Shown: piece by piece, positions 24,129 through 29,626 of the stretch
Position numbering within the stretch: position 1 is the stretch's first letter
How the letters are laid out: each line of letters begins with the position of its first letter
NCBI GenBank assembly: GCA_023388935.1
Contig: JAEWFG010000176.1
Span: 1-29,626, forward strand
Length of the DNA: 29,626 nucleotides
DNA from: Pseudomonadota bacterium
Lineage (GTDB): Bacteria > Pseudomonadota > Alphaproteobacteria > Rhizobiales > Xanthobacteraceae
Direction: 5' to 3'
Notes under the pieces: model-generated
Database searches by the model: none
Told to the model about the DNA's origin: nothing
What the model saw: the letters and a program-made list of their open reading frames with translations, nothing else
Position numbers and translations under genes: made by a program

Positions 24129-24937
24129 GCACCGAACGTTTGCTTCGCGATATGATGTCGCTCGATGGCCGCGTCGCTGTTGTCACCGGCGGCGCCGGTC
24201 ACATCGGGCGCGCGATCGCCTCAGGGCTCGCGGAGCTCGGCGCCAGCATCGCGCTGGTCGATATTGCCGCGTCCGCAGGCACTGAGGCCGCGGCGAAGCT
24301 GACGGCCAACCATTCCGTCAAGGCTGTTATGCTCGATTGCGACTTCGAGCAGGGTGATGCTGTGAAGGATCTGCCGCGGCGGGTGCGCGAGGCCTTTGGC
24401 GGCATCGATATCATCGTCAATTGTGCTGCCTTCGTCGGCACCAGCGGCCTCGAGGGCTGGGCGGTCCCGTTCGAACAGCAGTCGGACGCGACCTGGCGGC
24501 GGGCGGTTGAGGTCAACCTCACCGCGCCTTTCGTTCTGATCCAGGCTGCGGCCGCGGACCTCGCGAGGTCGGGCCATGGCAGCGTGATCAATATTTCCTC
24601 GATCTACGGCCTCGCCGGGCCCGACTGGCGGCTCTATGAGGGAACGGCGCTCGGGAACCCGGCCGCTTATGCCGCAAGCAAGGGCGGCCTGATCCAGATG
24701 ACGCGCTGGCTAGCGACCACGATGGCGCCAAAGGTCCGCGTCAATGCAGTGGCGCCCGGCGGCGTCTTCAGGGCCACGCCGGAGCCGTTCTTGAGCCGCT
24801 ATGTGGCCCGGACGCCGCTTGCACGCATGGCTCGCGAGGACGATATGAAGGGTGCCGTGGCGTACCTTGCCAGCGACCTATCGGCTTATGTGACGGGCCA
24901 GTGCATTGCGGTCGACGGGGGGTGGACGGCGTGGTAA
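24125..24937 (+). CDS. ptmA: classical SDR oxidoreductase, PtmA-like
   Basis: A 270-residue classical short-chain dehydrogenase: TGGAGHIG (21-28) for NAD(P), NCAAFVG near 99-105, the active-site Ser158/159 in INISSIYG, Tyr182-x3-Lys186 in YAASK, and the conserved VNAVAPGGVF. The insertion GPDWRLYEGTAL between Ser and Tyr resembles SDRs found next to nonulosonic acid genes (PtmA of Campylobacter). Its exact reaction there is not settled in my knowledge, so the name marks similarity and position only. It overlaps ptmE by four bases (ATGA) and is 37 bases from the amidotransferase gene. Confidence 0.85.
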   Translation: MSTERLLRDMMSLDGRVAVVTGGAGHIGRAIASGLAELGASIALVDIAASAGTEAAAKLTANHSVKAVMLDCDFEQGDAVKDLPRRVREAFGGIDIIVNCAAFVGTSGLEGWAVPFEQQSDATWRRAVEVNLTAPFVLIQAAAADLARSGHGSVINISSIYGLAGPDWRLYEGTALGNPAAYAASKGGLIQMTRWLATTMAPKVRVNAVAPGGVFRATPEPFLSRYVARTPLARMAREDDMKGAVAYLASDLSAYVTGQCIAVDGGWTAW

Positions 24938-24974
24938 GCCGACAGCAAATCATGCAATTGCGAGAATCTCCGAA

Positions 24975-26156
24975 ATGTTGAGCTGTAGCAAGTGCTTATT
25001 GCCGGAAACGGCTGAGGCCACGTCGTTCGACGAGTCCGGATCGTGCAGCGTTTGCGCTCAGATCGAGGTCCGTGACACCCAAATCGACTGGGATGACCGT
25101 TACAAGCAGCTCCAAGAGCTGGTCGGCCAATACCGCGACAAGGGCCTTTACGACTGCATCCTACCCTATTCGGGCGGCAAGGATAGCGTGTTCCAGCTCT
25201 GGTACGTCGTACGCAAGCTGGGCCTGAAGCCGTTGGTCGTGCGCTTCGACCACTGGTTTTACCGGCCGCTGGTCGAGGAGAACAATACCAGCGTGTTCAA
25301 GCAGCTCGGCGTCGACGTGCTGAACTTCACGCCGAACTGGCATGTGGTGCGCGAGCTGATGCTGGAATCGCTGAAGCGCCGCGGCGACTTCTGCTGGCAC
25401 TGTCACACCGGCATCTACGCCCACACCATGCAGATCGCAATCCGCTACGAGACGCCGCTCCTGATCTGGGGCGAGAGCCTGGCGGAATACCAGTCGTTCT
25501 ACTCTTACGACGAGATGGAAGAAGTCGACGAGAAGCGCTTCAACCGCGCCATGAATCTCGGCATCACCGCCGAGGACATGTACGAGTTTCTCGGCGGCCG
25601 TGTTTCGAAGCGCGACCTCTATCCATTCGTCTATCCGCCGCGCAAGGAGCTGATGCGGATCAAGTGCCGCTCGGTCTGCCTCGGCAGCTACATCAAGTGG
25701 GACACCAAGAAGCACGTCGACATCATCAAGAGCGAGCTCGGCTGGAAGGGCCAGGAGGTCGAGGGCATTCCGCCGGAGTACGATTACGAGAAGATCGAGT
25801 GCTTCTTCCAAGGCGTGCGCGACTACCTGAAATACATCAAGCGCGGCATGGGGCGGACCAACCATCTAGCCAATATTGACATCCGCAACAAACGTATGAC
25901 CCGCGAGCAGGGCGAGGCGCTGGTGCGCGAGTTCGACGGCAAGCGGCCGCCGAGCCTCGATCTGTTCCTCGACTATCTCCAACTCACCGAGGAGCAGTTC
26001 CTGGGCATCGCGATCAAGCACGAGGTCAGCCCGTGGCAGTTCTCGCCGAACACGGTCGAGCCGGGTCGCCGCATGCCCGACATGGACAAGTGGAACAAGA
26101 CGCAGGTGCCGTGGCCAAACCATCCCGGCGTCGAAATCGGCGGCGGCAAGGAATAG
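24975..26156 (+). CDS. wbpG: N-acetyl sugar amidotransferase, WbpG/PseA/LegA type
   Basis: A 393-residue ATP-PPase that activates an acetamido group so ammonia can turn it into an acetamidino group. Features in order: a Cys cluster (CSKC 4-7, CSVC 24-27), the PP-loop SGGKDS (66-71) which binds ATP, CWHCHTG (140-146) and a further CRSVC motif, giving a likely zinc site. This is the WbpG family, which works with HisH2 and HisF2; both follow directly. In Pseudomonas the substrate is the ManNAc3NAcA residue, in Campylobacter a legionaminic or pseudaminic acid. Here the gene sits in the leg operon, favouring legionaminate. The ATG at 24975 gives the family start MLSCSKCLLPE. Confidence 0.92.
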   Translation: MLSCSKCLLPETAEATSFDESGSCSVCAQIEVRDTQIDWDDRYKQLQELVGQYRDKGLYDCILPYSGGKDSVFQLWYVVRKLGLKPLVVRFDHWFYRPLVEENNTSVFKQLGVDVLNFTPNWHVVRELMLESLKRRGDFCWHCHTGIYAHTMQIAIRYETPLLIWGESLAEYQSFYSYDEMEEVDEKRFNRAMNLGITAEDMYEFLGGRVSKRDLYPFVYPPRKELMRIKCRSVCLGSYIKWDTKKHVDIIKSELGWKGQEVEGIPPEYDYEKIECFFQGVRDYLKYIKRGMGRTNHLANIDIRNKRMTREQGEALVREFDGKRPPSLDLFLDYLQLTEEQFLGIAIKHEVSPWQFSPNTVEPGRRMPDMDKWNKTQVPWPNHPGVEIGGGKE

Positions 26157-26194
26157 GCTGGCGAGGGCCCATCGGGCGGCGTGTCGAGGTGGCG

Positions 26195-26833
26195 ATGTCA
26201 GGCGTAGCAATCGTCGATTACGGCATCAACAACGTGCGCTCGGTGAAGAACGCCGTCGAATATTGCGGCTTCGAGCCGGTGGTGACCCACGACGCAGACG
26301 CGATTGCAGATGCCTCCCACGTCATCCTGCCTGGCGTAGGTGCTTTCGGCGATGCCATGAGCAACATCCGCGCGCGCGGCATCGACGAGATCCTCGAACG
26401 CCAAGTCCGCGAGAAGGGCAAGCCGTTCCTCGCCGTCTGCCTTGGAATGCAGCTGCTTGCCAACACGTCCGAGGAGCATGCCGACGACGGTGTGGCGCAT
26501 CGCGGGCTCGGCTGGTTCGATGCGGAGGTCCTGCGGTTGTTGCCGAACGATTCCGCGCTGAAGATCCCGCACATGGGCTGGAACATGGTGGCGAAGGAGC
26601 GCAACCATCCGATCCTCTCCAATATCCGCGACAACAATCTGGCGTTCTATTTCGTCCACTCATTCGCTATGCGCTGCCGGGATGCGGGCGACGTTGTCGG
26701 CTTCGCCCAGTACGGACAGCCGGTGACCGCGATCATCGCGCGGGACAACGTCGCCGCTACGCAGTTCCATCCCGAGAAGAGCCAGGATACCGGGATCGAG
26801 CTGATGGGCAATTTCCTGCGCTGGAATCCCTGA
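26195..26833 (+). CDS. hisH: HisH2, glutamine amidotransferase subunit
   Basis: A 212-residue class I glutaminase like the HisH subunit of imidazole glycerol phosphate synthase. The catalytic triad is complete: Cys82 (AVCLGMQ), His192 and Glu194 (QFHPEKS), along with LPGVGAFGDAM and YFVHS. It should release ammonia from glutamine and pass it through HisF2 to the WbpG enzyme. Position between wbpG and hisF2 and absence of other his genes show this is not the histidine operon copy. The ATG at 26195 is preceded by GAGG; a GTG four codons earlier is possible. Confidence 0.93.
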   Translation: MSGVAIVDYGINNVRSVKNAVEYCGFEPVVTHDADAIADASHVILPGVGAFGDAMSNIRARGIDEILERQVREKGKPFLAVCLGMQLLANTSEEHADDGVAHRGLGWFDAEVLRLLPNDSALKIPHMGWNMVAKERNHPILSNIRDNNLAFYFVHSFAMRCRDAGDVVGFAQYGQPVTAIIARDNVAATQFHPEKSQDTGIELMGNFLRWNP

Positions 26834-26843
26834 AGTCCCCGCG

Positions 26844-27620
26844 ATGCTGAAGAAGCGCTTGATCCCCAAATTCCTGCTGCGTGATGGCAGACTCGTCAAG
26901 TATGTCCGCTTCTTCGAGAACGAGCGCGCCGCCGGCAATCCGGTGACGACCGCGAAGGTCTACAACGACTACGGCGTCGATGAACTGATCGTCCTCGACA
27001 TCATGCCAAGCGCAGCCTCGCGCGGTCGTGTCGTCGACATCATCGAGCGGATGTCGGAAGAGATATTTATGCCGTTCACAGTCGGCGGCGGTGTCAAGAC
27101 GCTCGACGATGTCAACATGCTGTTGCGCGCCGGCGCCGACAAGGTTTCGGTGAATTCGGAAGCCGTGCGGCGTCCGGAGTTTTTGCGCGAGGCTGCGCGC
27201 ACCTTCGGCGATCAGTGCATGACGGTGTCGATCGACTACAAGAAGATCAGCCCCAACCACGCCAGCGTGTTCATCGACGGCGGCCGCGAGCATGTCGCGC
27301 TCGATCCGATCGAGTGGGCGCAGCGCTGCGAGGAGCTTCACTGTGGCGAAGTTCTGCTCGGCTCGATTGACCGCGACGGCACCATGAGTGGTTACGATCT
27401 CGAGATGATCCACAAGGCAGCAAGCGTCTTGAGTGTGCCGCTGATCGTCTCCGGTGGCTGCGGTTCGCTCCAGCATGCGATCGATGCGCTGGAGGCCGGC
27501 GCCTCGGCAGTCGCGATTTCCTCGATGTTCCTCTTTACCGACCACAGCCCGATCAAGCTGCGCAGCCATCTCTTCTCGCGCGGCCTCGACGTGCGCGCCA
27601 GCTCATCCAGCAGGAACTAG
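26844..27620 (+). CDS. hisF: HisF2-like protein of the sugar amidination complex
   Basis: A 258-residue (beta-alpha)8 barrel of the HisF family. The loop and core motifs FTVGGGVKTLDD (78-89), ADKVSVNSEA (98-107), VSIDYK with Asp131, and GSIDRDGTMSGYD (173-185) are all present. The first strand, however, reads RLIPKFLLRDGR, so the position of the catalytic Asp11 of histidine-pathway HisF (CLDV) is Leu11. The enzyme should therefore not cyclise PRFAR to IGP. The parts that form the ammonia tunnel seem kept. This fits HisF2 proteins that partner WbpG/PseA. It begins ten bases after hisH. Confidence 0.92.
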   Translation: MLKKRLIPKFLLRDGRLVKYVRFFENERAAGNPVTTAKVYNDYGVDELIVLDIMPSAASRGRVVDIIERMSEEIFMPFTVGGGVKTLDDVNMLLRAGADKVSVNSEAVRRPEFLREAARTFGDQCMTVSIDYKKISPNHASVFIDGGREHVALDPIEWAQRCEELHCGEVLLGSIDRDGTMSGYDLEMIHKAASVLSVPLIVSGGCGSLQHAIDALEAGASAVAISSMFLFTDHSPIKLRSHLFSRGLDVRASSSSRN

Positions 27621-27624
27621 CTCC

Positions 27625-28290
27625 GTGCAGCTCTCGCTCGCCAGAACGGATCTCGCCAACTACGTGCGCCGGCAGTTCGAGAATCTATTCCCCGACGGCG
27701 CCGATCTCGCCGACCTGCCAAAATTCATCGATCTCGCCTTGGGCCGCATCGAACATTGCTTCTCGCACGTGAGGCTCAAGGGGTTCTTTGCAAATGGCGA
27801 GGCGCGGTTTTCGCACTGGCATTCTGACCAGTACGCGATCTTCCTGTATTATCTCGCCAATTCAGCGTTTCGCGAGCGGCCCGGCCATCCCATCGCCGAC
27901 AAGGCTTATGCGCTCAACAAGGCGCTGCACGCGCTAGACGCGTTCTACGAGGTCGAGCTGCCCAACGTGTTCGCGGTCCAGCATCCGGTCGGAACCGTGC
28001 TCGGCCGCGCCAGTTATTCCGACTATTTCATCTGCTATCACAATTGCACGGTGGGCGCGAACCTCGATAATGATTATCCGTCGTTCGGCCGCGGCATCGT
28101 GATGTATGGCGGCAGCCGCGTGATCGGCAAGACTGCCGTTGGCGACAACACCTTCGTGTCGACGGGTGCGATCGTCATTGACGGCGGCGCACTCGCCGCC
28201 GACAGCATTTTGCACGGAATCTATCCGAAGGCTGCGCGGTCGACGACATCGCGCAACGTGGTACGCGATGTTTTTGGCGTCGGGGCGTGA
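27625..28290 (+). CDS. serine-acetyltransferase-like hexapeptide acyltransferase
   Basis: A 221-residue protein with an N-terminal helical half (to about residue 118, including FSHWHSDQYAIFLYYLANSA) and a short left-handed beta helix after it (HPVGTVLGRA at 120-129, YHNCTVG near 138-144, VIGKTAVGDNTFVSTGAIV). The two-part layout is that of serine O-acetyltransferases, but the helical half is not the CysE one and the C-terminal tail differs. The start is a GTG at 27625, five bases after hisF2. As last gene of the leg operon it probably acylates a sugar or amino group in the same product. Acyl donor and acceptor are unknown. Confidence 0.82.
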   Translation: MQLSLARTDLANYVRRQFENLFPDGADLADLPKFIDLALGRIEHCFSHVRLKGFFANGEARFSHWHSDQYAIFLYYLANSAFRERPGHPIADKAYALNKALHALDAFYEVELPNVFAVQHPVGTVLGRASYSDYFICYHNCTVGANLDNDYPSFGRGIVMYGGSRVIGKTAVGDNTFVSTGAIVIDGGALAADSILHGIYPKAARSTTSRNVVRDVFGVGA

Positions 28291-29604
28291 TCAGGTCAGT
28301 CGTTTGAAGCCGGAATGCGCGACGGGACCGCGCAGCAACTGCTTGACGGCCTTCTGGTCCACCGCGGTGCGCAGCTCGCGGAACACCTGGTTCACCGTTT
28401 CCAGGTAGCGGTCGACATGAGCGTCGGTGTGCGACCACATCGCGTAGAACGAGCCGGTGGCGAGGATGCCGCGGTCAAGCATCATCTGCGTGAACAGCGT
28501 GCGCACCTCCTGCGCGTCGGGTAGGTCGAAGGCGAAATGGCCGAGCGGCGAGATGCCGGAGACGTGCAGTGGCAGGCCCGTAGCCTGCGATGCTTCGGTC
28601 CAGCCCTTCTTGATTCGGGTGCCGATCCGCATCAGATGCCGCGCGACGTTCTGCTCGCGATGCTTGCGCAGGGTTGCAAGGGCTGCGACCGGGCCGACGC
28701 GCTCGGTCCAGGCTGTCGAACTGACGAAGGTTTCCTGTGCGGCGTCCATCACCGAGGCGCGGCCGACGATCGCGGCCATCGGGAAGCCGTTGGCGATGGC
28801 CTTGGCGAACACGGCCATATCGGGATCCACGCCGTAAGCGAGATGAGCACCGCCGGAATTGATGCGGAAGCCTGACGTGACCTCGTCGAAGATCAGCGCG
28901 GCGCCGCAGCGGTCGGCGAGTGCGCGGATGCCCTTGATGAAGGCCGGCTCGGGCTCGGTGGAGCGCACCGGTTCCATCACGATCGCGGCGAGCCGCTCGC
29001 CATGGGCGGCGACGATCGCCTCGATCTCGTCAAGCTTGTTGAAGTGGAAAGGATGCATCAGACCGGCGAGACCACGCGGCACACCCTTTGTATCGAGACC
29101 CGGAAGCAGATGGCCGTCGAGCGCGGTGGTCTCGCCGAGATTAGCGCTGAGATACCAGTCGTGCCAGCCATGATAGCCGCAGAACGCCACCATGTCGCGG
29201 CCGGTCGCCGCGCGGGCGATACGGACCGCGATCGCCATGGCCTCGCCGCCGGCGCGGCCGAAGCGCACCATGTCGGCCCAGGGGTGCAGCTCGACCAGGA
29301 GCTCCGCAAGCTCGATGTCCTCGGCGCAGTTCAAGGTCGACATCGAGCCCATGTCGATCGCGGACTTCACCGCGACATCGACGTCGGGATCGGCAAAGCC
29401 CAAGATGGTGGCGCCGATGCCGCAATAGCTCATGTCGAGATAGGTCTTGCCGTCGAGGTCGACGACCTCGGCGCCCTTGGCCGATTTGAAATAAGTCGGC
29501 CACTGTTCCGGCAGAAACATTTCCGGCCGCTTTGAGAGCAGTTGCGTTCCACCGGGCATAACCTTGCGCGCGCGTCGGTAAAGCGTTTGGCCGGTGCTCG
29601 ACAT
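28291..29604 (-). CDS. class III aminotransferase, GSAM-like, glycan-locus type
   Basis: A 437-residue PLP enzyme of the glutamate-1-semialdehyde aminomutase family. It shows MPGGTQLLSKRPE near the N-terminus, CGYHGWHDW (142-150), IFDEVTSGFR with Asp240, and the Schiff-base Lys268 in VFAKAIANGFPMAAI. HemL itself has TLGKIIGGG at that site and NSGTEA where this protein has GRAGGEA, so it is not the haem enzyme. GSAM-like proteins in O-antigen loci are thought to work on unusual amino sugars or amino acid substituents, but none is assigned. The ATG at 29604 follows AGGAGA with ideal spacing. It ends base-to-base against the plus-strand acyltransferase, so it belongs to a separate unit that continues beyond the window. 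Confidence 0.88.
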   Translation of the reverse strand: MSSTGQTLYRRARKVMPGGTQLLSKRPEMFLPEQWPTYFKSAKGAEVVDLDGKTYLDMSYCGIGATILGFADPDVDVAVKSAIDMGSMSTLNCAEDIELAELLVELHPWADMVRFGRAGGEAMAIAVRIARAATGRDMVAFCGYHGWHDWYLSANLGETTALDGHLLPGLDTKGVPRGLAGLMHPFHFNKLDEIEAIVAAHGERLAAIVMEPVRSTEPEPAFIKGIRALADRCGAALIFDEVTSGFRINSGGAHLAYGVDPDMAVFAKAIANGFPMAAIVGRASVMDAAQETFVSSTAWTERVGPVAALATLRKHREQNVARHLMRIGTRIKKGWTEASQATGLPLHVSGISPLGHFAFDLPDAQEVRTLFTQMMLDRGILATGSFYAMWSHTDAHVDRYLETVNQVFRELRTAVDQKAVKQLLRGPVAHSGFKRLT

Positions 29605-29626
29605 TGGATTCTCCTGCACGGAATGC

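Noticed and set aside
26195..27620. HisH and HisF as part of the histidine biosynthesis operon
   Set aside because: No other his genes are nearby, the neighbours are sugar enzymes and wbpG, and HisF has lost Asp11.
28291..29604. HemL, glutamate-1-semialdehyde aminomutase for haem
   Set aside because: The PLP-lysine context and the NSGTEA-equivalent motif differ from HemL, and most alphaproteobacteria make 5-aminolevulinate with HemA synthase instead.

Overview
The window is an accessory surface-glycan locus from a high-GC alphaproteobacterium. Bradyrhizobium or a near relative is the likeliest host. This is an inference from base composition, the frequent GTG/TTG starts, four-base start/stop overlaps, and a truncated IS1634-type transposase of the sort common in rhizobia; no housekeeping marker is present to confirm it. 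Nearly every gene makes, modifies, transfers, flips or polymerises an unusual sugar. I see no tRNA, rRNA or CRISPR array, and no gene-free stretch longer than about 200 bases.

Layout. (1) 1-122: 5' end of a transposase cut by the window edge, followed by an AT-rich, palindrome-rich junction. (2) 304-6480, minus strand: a Wzy-like membrane protein, a CgeB-like glycosyltransferase, then a tightly overlapped cassette of cupin, sugar aminotransferase, SAM methyltransferase and GT4 glycosyltransferase. (3) 6637-9266, plus: a WbpB/WbpD/WbpE-like trio (dehydrogenase, acetyltransferase, aminotransferase) expected to build a 2,3-diacetamido-2,3-dideoxy uronic acid nucleotide sugar. (4) 9459-16070, plus: LegB and LegC, a capsule-type glycosyltransferase, a Wzx-like flippase and a second Wzy-like polymerase. 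(5) 16073-19159: three single genes on alternating strands (SDR epimerase, FkbM methyltransferase, PhyH-type dioxygenase). (6) 19250-21186, minus: LegG and LegF. (7) 21370-28290, plus: LegI, LegH, a PtmE-like CBS-nucleotidyltransferase, a PtmA-like SDR, a WbpG-type amidotransferase, HisH2, HisF2 and a hexapeptide acyltransferase. (8) 28291-29604, minus: a class III (GSAM-like) aminotransferase.

How the genes fit together. LegB, LegC, LegH, LegG, LegI and LegF together form the enzyme set for CMP-N,N'-diacetyllegionaminic acid. The PtmE-like gene suggests the Campylobacter-type route that starts from a GDP-amino sugar. The WbpG/HisH2/HisF2 trio is the known machinery that turns an acetamido group into an acetamidino group. 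Its substrate here could be legionaminic acid or the WbpB/D/E-derived uronic acid, since both pathways are present. HisF2 has Leu where histidine-pathway HisF has its catalytic Asp11, so it is not a spare histidine enzyme. The Wzx-like and two Wzy-like proteins and several glycosyltransferases point to an O-antigen or capsule repeat unit made by the Wzx/Wzy route, decorated by methylation, acylation and perhaps hydroxylation. The individual modules are known. The combination, the two polymerase-like proteins and the uncharacterised tailoring genes are what deserve follow-up.
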